Below, in pieces: positions 1 through 6,646 of a stretch of 6,855 bases of DNA. The stretch spans positions 1-6,855 of the forward strand of contig JADZDZ010000106.1 of assembly GCA_020850785.1 (NCBI GenBank). Reading direction: 5' to 3'. Made by a program: the position numbers and the translations under genes. This DNA is from Candidatus Sumerlaeota bacterium (GTDB lineage: Bacteria; Sumerlaeota; Sumerlaeia; SLMS01). How positions within the stretch are numbered: the stretch's first letter is position 1; each line of letters starts with the position of its first letter. The notes under the pieces are model-generated. The model saw only the letters and a program-made list of their open reading frames with translations. It was not told the origin of the DNA and did no database searches.

Positions 1-1
1 C

Positions 2-622
2 GCGCCCGTGCGGGCCGCGACGCCGGGCCTTCCCACGACGGAGCAGAATTGCCATCCGTTCCTCCACGGTCCCTTCGCGTTCATGCACAACGGGGACTTG
101 AACGGCTTCACGACGGTGCGCCGCGAAATCATCGCGGGCCTCGGCGCGGAGGCGTTTGAACTGATTCGCGGGAACACCGATTCAGAGCACCTTTTCGAGC
201 TCTTAATCGATGAACTCGGCAGGACGGAATGGAAGCGAAAGAAAACGCACACGGGGGCGATGATGGCGCGCTCGCTGGAACGGGCCATCAGCCGCGCGCT
301 TCGCATCTGCGGGGATCATGGCTTCAGCAGCGCCGCGACATTCCTGAACATTGCCGTCAGCGACGGGCGCTGCGCCGTGGCGTGCCGATACACGGGAAGC
401 GACGAGCCGTTGTCACTGCACGTGCATCACGGGGGGCGCTATCAATGCGAGAACTGCGTGTGTCGCATGCGCAGCGCGGGCAAGCACGACGGAGCGGTGA
501 TCATTTCGTCGGAGCCGCTCAGCGATGAGGATGGATGGGAGGAGGTTCCTCCCAATCACATCATCATCGTCGAGCAGGACTACCATCTGACGCGGCGGAA
601 GCTGCGGCTTACATCCGGTTGA
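2..622 (+). CDS. Class II glutamine amidotransferase, DUG3/YafJ/EgtC-like (5'-truncated)
   Basis: The reading frame is open from the first full codon at the window edge to TGA at 620-622, leaving 206 residues. It reads in directly as APVRAATPG, the segment that follows the N-terminal half of class II (Ntn-type) glutamine amidotransferases. The GTG at 8 is therefore internal and not a start. Recognisable blocks, numbered from position 2, are NCHPF (16-20), FMHNGDL (27-33), GNTDSEH (57-63) and, near the C-terminus, a segment beginning VIISSEPL and ending in the EVPPN turn. These resemble yeast DUG3, bacterial YafJ and mycobacterial EgtC, which hydrolyse glutamine or gamma-glutamyl amide bonds with an N-terminal Cys2 nucleophile. 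That Cys and, by comparison with the family, roughly the first 90-100 residues lie outside the window, so activity cannot be judged here. Many relatives have His before VRA; this protein has Pro. The substrate is unknown; a gamma-glutamyl peptide is a guess from family resemblance. The gene converges on the phosphatase gene and overlaps it by 14 bp. Confidence 0.88.
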   Translation, partial: APVRAATPGLPTTEQNCHPFLHGPFAFMHNGDLNGFTTVRREIIAGLGAEAFELIRGNTDSEHLFELLIDELGRTEWKRKKTHTGAMMARSLERAISRALRICGDHGFSSAATFLNIAVSDGRCAVACRYTGSDEPLSLHVHHGGRYQCENCVCRMRSAGKHDGAVIISSEPLSDEDGWEEVPPNHIIIVEQDYHLTRRKLRLTSG

Positions 623-2333
623 GCAAGGCGCCGGGAATCGCGGTGACCTCGCATTTCGCGGGAAGTGGAATTTGCAACATCTGCGAAATCGTCGGCGCAA
701 TCTGCGGCGGCGAGACGGGGAACGATGAGCGGCCGGGGCCGATTCCCTTCCCGCAAATGAACAACGGCACGAATTGATCGTAGCGCCACGGCGAACCATG
801 CGTGGTGCCGGTTCCGCTGGAGAAGTAGTAATACGGCTTCAGGGCGAACACGACTCCGCCGGCGCGCTGCGGATAGTGCGCGTACACGAAGGATTGTCGC
901 AGGGGATCGCCGTTCACGGGGACGTGCAGCAATGCTTCCGTGGTGTCCGCGAAGGCGATGAAGGGGAGCGTCTGAATGTAGTCCGCGACAACCCTGTTGA
1001 TGTCCGGGTTTGCATTTCCGGGATTTTCAGGCTGACGAAGCGTCATCCACGGTTGATTGACGCTGAGGATGTAGGGCTTGTCAGCCGGCGCGGGACCATA
1101 AACCTCCGCCAGTTTCTTCTCGATCCCTTCGCGGAATTCCTTCATGTTGGCGCGACCTGCTTCAATCCGCCTCTCCTTCAGGACTTCTGGGAAGTTTGCA
1201 ACGCCATGATCAGCGGTGAGAAACAGGGTCCAGCGTCCGCTGCCGACTTCATCATCAAGCGCCTTGAGAAGACGTTCGATCGTCTTGTCCGTCTTGATCG
1301 TGGCGTCCATCACCTCCCATGAATCGGGGCCAAACGTGTGGCCGATCAGGTCGTTGCAGGAAAAACTGAGCGTCATGATGTCGGGGATTGAATCCTTGCC
1401 GACCTCGCCATTCTTCATCGCGGCGATCGCGGCATCGACGATCAATTCGTTGGCGTAGGGCGACATGTTCAACGAATCGTAGTACGCCTTGTCCGGCTTC
1501 TCCGATTTTTCACCGATGACGTGGGGGAAGGTGCGCGTGCTGTAGCCACCCGTGCCTTCGGTTGGGAAGTCGTCCGTCGTGCACATTTCCTCGTAGGCGG
1601 CGGGCTCCAATGAAAGTTCCCAGGACTTCTTGAACCAACGTTCGCCGACCTTCGACTTGTTGAAATCCTTCAGCCACTGTGGCTGTTCAGTGCCGTAGTA
1701 ATCACTGCTGACGAACTCGCCGAGTTCGCTGCGCCACCAAACCGCGATGTCGCAGGATTTGCCACCCATGAGGATCGCCGCGCGGTCCTTCGTGGAAATG
1801 CTGACAGTTTTCGCCTTGCCGCCGGTGGCTGTTTCTAACACGTCGCCAACAGTGGGCGCCATCAGCGCGCGCGGAGAGGCGGCGGAATCCTCCCCCTTCT
1901 CGGAACCCGCGACGCCATCGCTCGTGAGGAACTTCGCATCCGGATCAGCAACGCAATAAAGGTTTCCCCCCTTGGCCACATCGAACCACGCGTTCGCGGT
2001 GATGCCATTCATGTGCGCATAGGTTCCCGTCATCATCGTCGCGTGGCCGGGGCCGGTGATGGTGTTCGCGTGCTGGTAGTAGCAGTTCTCGTACATGCGT
2101 CCGGGATTTGTAAGGCGCTGAAAACCGCCATTTCCGAAATACTTCCGGAAGCGGTCAAAATAATCGCCGCGAAATTGATCGATGGAAACAACGACAACGA
2201 GCCGCGGAAATTCCTCCTGCTGCGGATTGGGTTGCTTCGTTTCATACAGCTGGGCATTGGCAACACCTGCCGCGCCGCAAAACGACATCATCGCCGCGAG
2301 AAGTGAAAGTCCGGTGGTGAATCTTTTCATCAT
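609..2333 (-). CDS. Exported PafA-like alkaline phosphatase (type I phosphodiesterase/nucleotide pyrophosphatase fold)
   Basis: This 574-residue protein starts at the ATG whose first base is 2333. An AGGA lies 7 nt upstream of it and a typical signal peptide follows (positive MMKRF, hydrophobic core, cleavage likely after ANA at residue 27), so it should be periplasmic or surface-exposed. It belongs to the alkaline phosphatase superfamily and most resembles PafA, a broad phosphate monoesterase. Visible active-site residues are Asp52 in SIDQ, nucleophile Thr93 in NTITGPGHA, Asn114 in TANAW, Lys182 and Arg184 in TKDRA, Asp328 and His332 in NDLIGH, Asp375-His376 in TADHG, and His512 in TTHGSP. 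This matches the PafA set (two-zinc site plus Asn and Lys/Arg for the phosphate). The spacings Asp to Thr (41) and Thr to Asn (21) equal those I recall for PafA. Likely role: releasing phosphate from organic esters outside the cytoplasm. The gene lies 67 bp downstream of the co-directional glycosyltransferase, with a 12-bp direct repeat between them. A longer in-frame start at 2765 is rejected because it would run inside the glycosyltransferase gene and bury the signal peptide. Confidence 0.93.
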   Translation of the reverse strand: MMKRFTTGLSLLAAMMSFCGAAGVANAQLYETKQPNPQQEEFPRLVVVVSIDQFRGDYFDRFRKYFGNGGFQRLTNPGRMYENCYYQHANTITGPGHATMMTGTYAHMNGITANAWFDVAKGGNLYCVADPDAKFLTSDGVAGSEKGEDSAASPRALMAPTVGDVLETATGGKAKTVSISTKDRAAILMGGKSCDIAVWWRSELGEFVSSDYYGTEQPQWLKDFNKSKVGERWFKKSWELSLEPAAYEEMCTTDDFPTEGTGGYSTRTFPHVIGEKSEKPDKAYYDSLNMSPYANELIVDAAIAAMKNGEVGKDSIPDIMTLSFSCNDLIGHTFGPDSWEVMDATIKTDKTIERLLKALDDEVGSGRWTLFLTADHGVANFPEVLKERRIEAGRANMKEFREGIEKKLAEVYGPAPADKPYILSVNQPWMTLRQPENPGNANPDINRVVADYIQTLPFIAFADTTEALLHVPVNGDPLRQSFVYAHYPQRAGGVVFALKPYYYFSSGTGTTHGSPWRYDQFVPLFICGKGIGPGRSSFPVSPPQIAPTISQMLQIPLPAKCEVTAIPGALLNRM

Positions 2334-2351
2334 GGGTTGATCCTGCTTTGG

Positions 2352-2383
2352 AATTCGATGATACGTGGAAAAATTCGATGATA
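2352..2383. repeat. 12-bp direct repeat, 20-bp period, upstream of phosphatase gene
   Basis: AATTCGATGATA occurs at 2352-2363 and again at 2372-2383. Each copy is followed by a closely similar GTGGA-containing tail, ACGTGGA after the first and GTGGA after the second. The copies start 20 bp apart, about two helical turns, and fill much of the 67-bp gap between the glycosyltransferase stop and the phosphatase start. Read on the minus strand, each copy begins TATCAT, which resembles a -10 hexamer, but I see no good -35 at the right distance. It could be an operator for a regulator binding in tandem, or a small local duplication. It does not match the classical Pho box. Confidence 0.6.
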
Positions 2384-2400
2384 GTGGACACGCGGCATTC

Positions 2401-4365
2401 TCAGCGGGCAATGGTTGTTTCATCATGGACTTTCCCGCGTTTGAAATATTCGCCGGGAAAACGGCGCACGACCATGGCATCCAACGTTTCCGGCTCCATG
2501 CGGAAATTGAGAAGTCCCGGACGCCAACGCTGCACCCGCACAACATGAACGGGGTCCGCCAGATGGGAAATGCGCTGCATGGGAAGGCCGTAGCCGCGAT
2601 AGGTGCCATAGAGGAAAAGACTGGGTTCTGATGGCGTCGGGGAGCCGTCCTGAAACTGATAGAGGCCTGAAACCTTCCATCCGTCACTTCGCCACGCGAG
2701 TGGGCCGTTGTCGAATTCATCGGTATTGTCATCGGCACTGATGAAAGGCCAGTGCGTATAGACAACGCGTTCGGGCTGCTGCTGCATCCACTGGTAGGCG
2801 TCCACGCGCGCCATGTTCAGGATGCGGAAATTGAGCGCCATTCCGAACGCGTGGACCAGCGCGTTCATGATCGTCACCGCTGCGACGAAAAGGAGGAAGA
2901 AGGAAAGCGGACGCGAAAGTCGCATCCGCGTGATGCGCCGCACGCCAAGAGCCGCCAGCGGAATTCCTGAAGCGAACAACACCACGAGGTAGTGCCACGC
3001 GACCCAGATGTGGAGCATTTCCCCGTCATCGTATGCCTTCACAAAGCAGTGCAGCAACGCGGCGCCCGGCACGATCGCCAGCAGCAACACCAGCGCTTTT
3101 CGGTTGATGGCGAGCTTGATCTCTCCGCCTGCCCAATGCGACAGCACCGCAAGAAAATAGAACACGAAGATCAAAAACGAGCGGCCCGCCATGGTGCCAT
3201 CGAACACGGGGTAGGTGAAGATGTCCCCCCAGAGATCGGGGCGCGAGACCACGAGCCAGGCCAGTTGCACGAGCCCTCCGCTGATGAGCAGCAGTCGCGC
3301 GCCGTTGCGCCGCGTGGGTCGGAAGATTGCGAAGGTGAGCGGAATCAGAAAACCTGCCTGAATCCAGAACGCGAGGTTCATTTGAATGATAATCTTCATG
3401 TAGTACCGCAACGGCTCCGGCATCTTCCCCTTCAACGCGGGAATGAACGTGAGGCCCTTGTCGGAATAGACAAGATCGCCGAAGTAGCTGGAGATTCCCT
3501 TCAATTGCGCGTAGCGATGGAGGATGAGCGCACTGATGACCGCTGCCGCGATGATCAGAATCGCCGCGATGATCAGGCGCATCGGCATTTGCCGACGGCG
3601 TGCGAAAATGATGAGCGATCCCAACACGGGAAAGATGATGAGCACGCCCATCTCCTTCGCGGCGACCGTGAGGATCGTCAGCAACACAATCACCACGACG
3701 CGTGGCGGTGTAAGGCGCCTCCCCCAGACGACAATCGCGAGCAGCGTCGCCATCCACAATGCCACGAGCAACGTGTCCAGCATGACCCAGCGATAGAGTA
3801 AAAAAATCGGCGCGAGGATCGGCGTGATCAACGCCACGCGAAACGCCCACAACCTTCCCGCAACGCGTGCCGTCAGCACCGTCGCGACGGCGATCATGGC
3901 GACACCCAGCACCATGACGAAGAGGTGCGAGGGCACGGTGGTATGGCGAAACAACACAACGAAGGGTGAAATGAGCGGATAGAAGATCGATGCGCGCTCC
4001 AGCGATCCCGTCTGCCAGAAGAGGTCTGCGCGAATCGCCGTCTGCACCGCGTCCCATTGCTGCGGTGAATTGAAATCTGAAAACCACCAGGGAACGAGGA
4101 CGAGGAACCCTGCGACGAGAATGGATCGCGAATGACGAAGCGCGGGAAGCCCCAGCGGCAACGTGAAGCAGGCGATCCACGCGCACACCATTCCCGCCCA
4201 CGAAAGTGGATAGCTAATTGATTGCAGTGCGACGGCAAAAAGCAACACGGCTACCGCCGCTGGCAGCAACCACACCGCGCGACTGTCATTCTGAGGAGGC
4301 ACGCCACAGGTTTTTCGCCAGAGGGCCAGCAGCGCCAAGGTAAAATCCCCACTAAAGTTTCGCAT
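2401..4365 (-). CDS. Polytopic membrane glycosyltransferase-like protein (GT-C fold, GT39/PMT-like)
   Basis: The protein has 654 residues and about 12-14 hydrophobic segments (roughly 31-50, 54-75, 82-95, 146-168, 172-190, 195-214, 222-254, 262-282, 328-348, 355-373, 394-410, 425-443, 453-475 and 486-506), followed by a soluble tail from about 516 to the end. The first large loop, around residues 96-130, has acidic candidates Asp97 and Asp105. The later VMLDTLLVALW and AAKEMGVLIIFPVL segments resemble the stretches seen in GT39/ArnT-like enzymes, which move sugars from polyprenyl-phosphate donors on the outer face of the inner membrane. The usual DE pair of the first loop is not obvious, so catalysis is inferred from topology and weak motif likeness only; donor and acceptor are unknown. 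The ATG at 4365 has only a weak GACGGA upstream. The gene is divergent from the NADH dehydrogenase and upstream of the phosphatase, with which it may be co-transcribed. Confidence 0.7.
   Translation of the reverse strand: MRNFSGDFTLALLALWRKTCGVPPQNDSRAVWLLPAAVAVLLFAVALQSISYPLSWAGMVCAWIACFTLPLGLPALRHSRSILVAGFLVLVPWWFSDFNSPQQWDAVQTAIRADLFWQTGSLERASIFYPLISPFVVLFRHTTVPSHLFVMVLGVAMIAVATVLTARVAGRLWAFRVALITPILAPIFLLYRWVMLDTLLVALWMATLLAIVVWGRRLTPPRVVVIVLLTILTVAAKEMGVLIIFPVLGSLIIFARRRQMPMRLIIAAILIIAAAVISALILHRYAQLKGISSYFGDLVYSDKGLTFIPALKGKMPEPLRYYMKIIIQMNLAFWIQAGFLIPLTFAIFRPTRRNGARLLLISGGLVQLAWLVVSRPDLWGDIFTYPVFDGTMAGRSFLIFVFYFLAVLSHWAGGEIKLAINRKALVLLLAIVPGAALLHCFVKAYDDGEMLHIWVAWHYLVVLFASGIPLAALGVRRITRMRLSRPLSFFLLFVAAVTIMNALVHAFGMALNFRILNMARVDAYQWMQQQPERVVYTHWPFISADDNTDEFDNGPLAWRSDGWKVSGLYQFQDGSPTPSEPSLFLYGTYRGYGLPMQRISHLADPVHVVRVQRWRPGLLNFRMEPETLDAMVVRRFPGEYFKRGKVHDETTIAR
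3545..3576. repeat. 14-bp direct repeat inside the glycosyltransferase gene
   Basis: GCCGCGATGATCAG is present at 3545-3558 and 3563-3576, with an 18-bp period that keeps the reading frame. It encodes the repeated LIIAAI/LIIAAA stretch of a membrane helix near residues 264-275. A small in-frame duplication or convergent use of hydrophobic codons explains it. Confidence 0.6.
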
Positions 4366-4441
4366 TCCGTCGGTTGGGTTTCAACCACCGGGATCGCAAT
4401 TGGGTTTCCGCCTCCGGCACGGCGAACGCTACAGGAGGGGC
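4366..4441. promoter_or_regulatory. Divergent intergenic region between glycosyltransferase and NADH dehydrogenase
   Basis: This 76-bp gap separates two divergently oriented starts, so it should hold or adjoin promoters for both directions unless they lie inside the coding ends. I see no convincing -35/-10 pair in either direction. It contains a 9-bp direct repeat, TTGGGTTTC, at 4374-4382 and 4400-4408 (26-bp offset), and a short inverted repeat GGTTG/CAACC at 4372-4376 and 4382-4386. These may be operator elements, but both are short enough to be chance. Confidence 0.4.
4433..4438 (+). promoter_or_regulatory. Ribosome binding site deciding the NADH dehydrogenase start
   Basis: A full AGGAGG lies just before the ATG at 4442, 3 nt from the end of the hexamer. 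A second in-frame ATG at 4454 would be 15 nt away, which is too far, and a TTG at 4400 lies upstream of the site. The 4442 start is therefore preferred, although the spacing is tighter than usual. Confidence 0.7.
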
Positions 4442-5764
4442 ATGGACGCCAAAATGAGTCAACGAACGCAAGGACGCAAACCCCGGATCGTAATTGCCGG
4501 GGGCGGATTTGCTGGTGCCTACACGGCAAAGCACTTGAAGAGCGCGATTCATCAGTTCGACGCGGACGTGTTGCTGCTGGACAGAAACAACTATTTCATC
4601 TTCTATCCGCTGCTGGTGGAGGCGGGCACGGGAAGCCTTGAACCGCGCCATGCCATTGTTCCAATCCGCCAGTTCCTGAATCGGTCGTCCCGCTTCCGCA
4701 TGGCGGAAACGCTTGGCGTTGATTTGGAGAAGAAGCAGGTCGTTTATCGCATCATCGGTGAGTCCGAGGAGCAGCGCGCCGACTACGATCATCTGGTGCT
4801 TGCCATCGGGAGCGTCACGCGGTTGCCCCCGATTCCCGGCCTTGCGGAGCACTGCTACGAAATGAAGAGCCTGGCCGATTCCGTGGGCCTGCGCGATCGC
4901 GCGATCCAGATGCTGGAATTGGCGAACGTGACGAAGGATGAAGCGAAACGCCGCGCGCTGCTGCACTTCGTGGTCGTGGGAAGCAACTTCACGGGTATCG
5001 AAGTGGCCGGGGAATTTCAGGAGTACATGCGCGAGGCCGCCCGCGTGTTCCGCAACATCAAGCCGGAGGATTGCCAGCTCACCGTCGTCGAGCGCGCGGA
5101 CCGCATCCTGACGGTGCTGGATGAGGACCTTTCAAAGTTCGCCCACGATGCCCTTGTGAAGCGCGGCGTGAAGATTCGCGTGAAGACAAGCGTGAAGGAA
5201 CTGAAGGCGGACGAAGTGATCCTCGACAATGGTGAGGTCCTCGCTGCGCACACGTTGGTGTGGTGCGGTGGCGTGAAGGAAAATCCGCTGGCGGCGAAGC
5301 TGCCGTTCCCCTTGGACGCGCGCGGCTACATTGAGTGCGAGCGCGACCTGCGCGTGAAGGGCTTCGACAATGTGTGGGCTGTGGGCGACTGCGCCGCCAT
5401 CAAGGACGAAGAGGGCCGGCTGTATGCCCCGACGGCCCAGAACGCGCTGCGCATGGGAAAAATCTGCGCGCAAAACATTACGCGTTCACTGCGCGGCGAA
5501 CGATTGAAACCATGCAATCTGGTCAATCAGGGTTCGCTCGCGGCGCTGGGATGCCGCACCGCCGTGGCGAAAATTTTTGGCGTGAAGGTTTCCGGCATTC
5601 TGGCATGGTGGATGTGGCGGACGGTTTACCTTCTGAAGATGCCAACGCTGGCGCGGAAAATTCGTGTCGCTGCGGACTGGACGGTGGACTTGTTCTTCCA
5701 GCGCGACTTCTCCCAACTGGGCGTTCATCGGTCCGCAGTGGTCGCCAGCCGCCCGAAATACTAA
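4442..5764 (+). CDS. ndh: Type II NADH:quinone oxidoreductase (NDH-2)
   Basis: This 440-residue flavoprotein should pass electrons from NADH to membrane quinone without pumping protons, at the inner face of the cytoplasmic membrane. The FAD-binding Rossmann motif is IAGGGFAGAYTAKHL (18-32). The NADH-binding one is VVVGSNFTGIEVAGE (177-191), ending at Glu217 in TVVE, where an acidic residue favours NADH over NADPH. WCGGVKENPLA (274-284) and the second flavin-contact motif VWAVGDCAAI (311-320) follow. The quinone-site region reads APTAQNALRMGK (329-340). The C-terminal stretch 361-426, with GILAWWMWRTVYLL and RDFSQL, matches the membrane-anchoring tail of NDH-2. Length is normal. Two departures are notable: the usual GxGxxG is GSNFTG (180-185), and the usual AQxAxQ quinone motif is AQNALR (332-337). 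It is probably the first gene of a unit with the M55 peptidase and aminotransferase. Other flavin-disulfide-reductase-like oxidoreductases are less likely because of the C-terminal tail. Confidence 0.92.
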   Translation: MDAKMSQRTQGRKPRIVIAGGGFAGAYTAKHLKSAIHQFDADVLLLDRNNYFIFYPLLVEAGTGSLEPRHAIVPIRQFLNRSSRFRMAETLGVDLEKKQVVYRIIGESEEQRADYDHLVLAIGSVTRLPPIPGLAEHCYEMKSLADSVGLRDRAIQMLELANVTKDEAKRRALLHFVVVGSNFTGIEVAGEFQEYMREAARVFRNIKPEDCQLTVVERADRILTVLDEDLSKFAHDALVKRGVKIRVKTSVKELKADEVILDNGEVLAAHTLVWCGGVKENPLAAKLPFPLDARGYIECERDLRVKGFDNVWAVGDCAAIKDEEGRLYAPTAQNALRMGKICAQNITRSLRGERLKPCNLVNQGSLAALGCRTAVAKIFGVKVSGILAWWMWRTVYLLKMPTLARKIRVAADWTVDLFFQRDFSQLGVHRSAVVASRPKY

Positions 5765-5794
5765 GAGGCTTGCGCCCTCCTGCCCGCTGAAATC

Positions 5795-5820
5795 TGCTCC
5801 TGAAAAATTCATCAGGAGCA
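5795..5820 (+). promoter_or_regulatory. Hairpin occluding the M55 peptidase ribosome binding site
   Basis: TGCTCCTGA at 5795-5803 is the exact reverse complement of TCAGGAGCA at 5812-5820, giving a 9-bp perfect stem with an 8-nt AT-rich loop. The 3' arm contains the AGGAG (5814-5818) that lies 9 nt before the peptidase ATG at 5828, so in the folded RNA this site would be paired. No run of T follows the stem, so it is not a classical intrinsic terminator. A second CTCCTG at 5777-5782 could pair with the same site, offering an alternative fold. Control of translation is inferred, not shown. Confidence 0.6.
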
Positions 5821-5827
5821 TACTTCA

Positions 5828-6646
5828 ATGCGCGTGCAGATGTGGTGTGACATGGAAGGCGTCGCGGGAATCACCCAGTGGGCTCAGGTCAATCACGACT
5901 CGCCCCTGTATCCCGAAGGCCAGCGGCTCTACACCGAGGAAATCAATGCGGCGGTGCGTGGCGCAAAGCGGGCCGGTGCCACGGAAATCATCGTTGTCGA
6001 TGGGCACGGCGCGGGCGGCCCCTGCACTTTCAATAGTTGGATCAAGGATCGTCTGGAGCCGGGCGCGGAATACGTCACGGGCTATCGTTGGGGATGCTAC
6101 GTGGAAGCGTTGAAGCAGGGCTGCGACGCGATGCTGCTGCCGGGTGCTCATGCGATGGCGGGAACGCCCGACGGCGTGTTGTGCCACACGATGTCCAGCG
6201 AGGCATGGATCAACGCCTACATGAATGATGTGCTTGTCGGCGAAAGCGGCATCGTCGCCTCCATTGCGGGAAGTTTTGACGTGCCGGTTGTGTTCGTTTC
6301 CGGCGACACGGCGACCTGCAAGGAAGTCGCGGCGTATGTTGGCAAGACCGTCGCACAGGCAGAAGTGAAGAAGGGTCTGGGGCGCTTCTCCGCGCGCAAC
6401 CTTGCGCCGGCCGATGCGTGCGCGCTGATCGAGCAGAAAGCGTACGAGGCGCTTTCCAATCCGAAGCGCTGGCCCAAGCCGGTGAAGCTGAAGTCGCCGG
6501 TGGAGTTCAAGATCGAACTGGCCGCACCAGACCAATCGATCCAGTACACAAACAAGAAGGGCGTAGAAATCATCGCGCCGCGACTGGTTGTCTCCCGCGC
6601 GAAGACCGCATGGGGCGCCTGGGACCAGCTCTGGCGGCACCATTGA
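5828..6646 (+). CDS. M55 family zinc D-aminopeptidase (DppA-like)
   Basis: This 272-residue protein has no signal peptide and should be cytoplasmic. It matches Bacillus DppA, a decameric binuclear-zinc peptidase that removes N-terminal D-amino acids such as D-Ala from short peptides. The zinc ligands are all visible: Asp8 and Glu10 in CDMEG, His60 in VDGHG, His108 in PGAHAM and Glu139 in VGESG. The catalytic His of DppA corresponds to His120 in LCHTM. Further family signals are the AGSFDVPVVFVSGD segment (147-160) and a length close to DppA (about 274). The start is fixed by AGGAG 9 nt upstream and by the metal motif beginning at residue 8. It follows the NADH dehydrogenase by 63 bp, and its TGA overlaps the next ATG (TGATG), so translation of the aminotransferase is probably coupled. 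Its ribosome binding site lies in a perfect hairpin. Substrate preference (D-Ala peptides, cell-wall peptides or other) cannot be read from the sequence. Confidence 0.93.
   Translation: MRVQMWCDMEGVAGITQWAQVNHDSPLYPEGQRLYTEEINAAVRGAKRAGATEIIVVDGHGAGGPCTFNSWIKDRLEPGAEYVTGYRWGCYVEALKQGCDAMLLPGAHAMAGTPDGVLCHTMSSEAWINAYMNDVLVGESGIVASIAGSFDVPVVFVSGDTATCKEVAAYVGKTVAQAEVKKGLGRFSARNLAPADACALIEQKAYEALSNPKRWPKPVKLKSPVEFKIELAAPDQSIQYTNKKGVEIIAPRLVVSRAKTAWGAWDQLWRHH

Noticed and set aside
2358..2383. TATCAT hexamers on the minus strand as -10 promoter elements for the phosphatase.
   Set aside because: No acceptable -35 lies 16-18 bp upstream of either copy, so a promoter is not claimed.
2334..2765. Upstream in-frame extension of the phosphatase (718-residue version).
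   Set aside because: It lies largely inside the glycosyltransferase gene in another frame, its residues look non-protein-like, and it would bury a clear signal peptide preceded by AGGA.
2992..3801. 269-residue plus-strand frame, and the 391-residue minus-strand frame at 3026-4201, inside the glycosyltransferase gene.
   Set aside because: Both are Arg/Asp/His-rich shadow frames without membrane segments or motifs, while the overlapping 654-residue frame has coherent transmembrane helices.
4400..4441. TTG start at 4400 for the NADH dehydrogenase.
   Set aside because: It would add 14 residues upstream of the AGGAGG site; the ATG at 4442 directly follows that site and the FAD motif begins soon after.
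4891..4902. GCGCGATCGCGC palindrome, containing the HIP1 octamer GCGATCGC (also present near 1423-1430).
   Set aside because: Only two octamer copies were seen, both in coding sequence of GC-rich composition; too few to suggest an iterated palindrome as in cyanobacteria.
5795..5820. Intrinsic terminator after the NADH dehydrogenase gene.
   Set aside because: The stem is followed by TACTTCAATG rather than a T-run, and it contains the next gene's ribosome binding site.
5825..6643. 272-residue open frame antisense to the M55 peptidase.
   Set aside because: It mirrors the real gene, is rich in Arg/His as expected from antisense GC-rich codons, and has no recognisable motif; the plus-strand frame has all zinc ligands.
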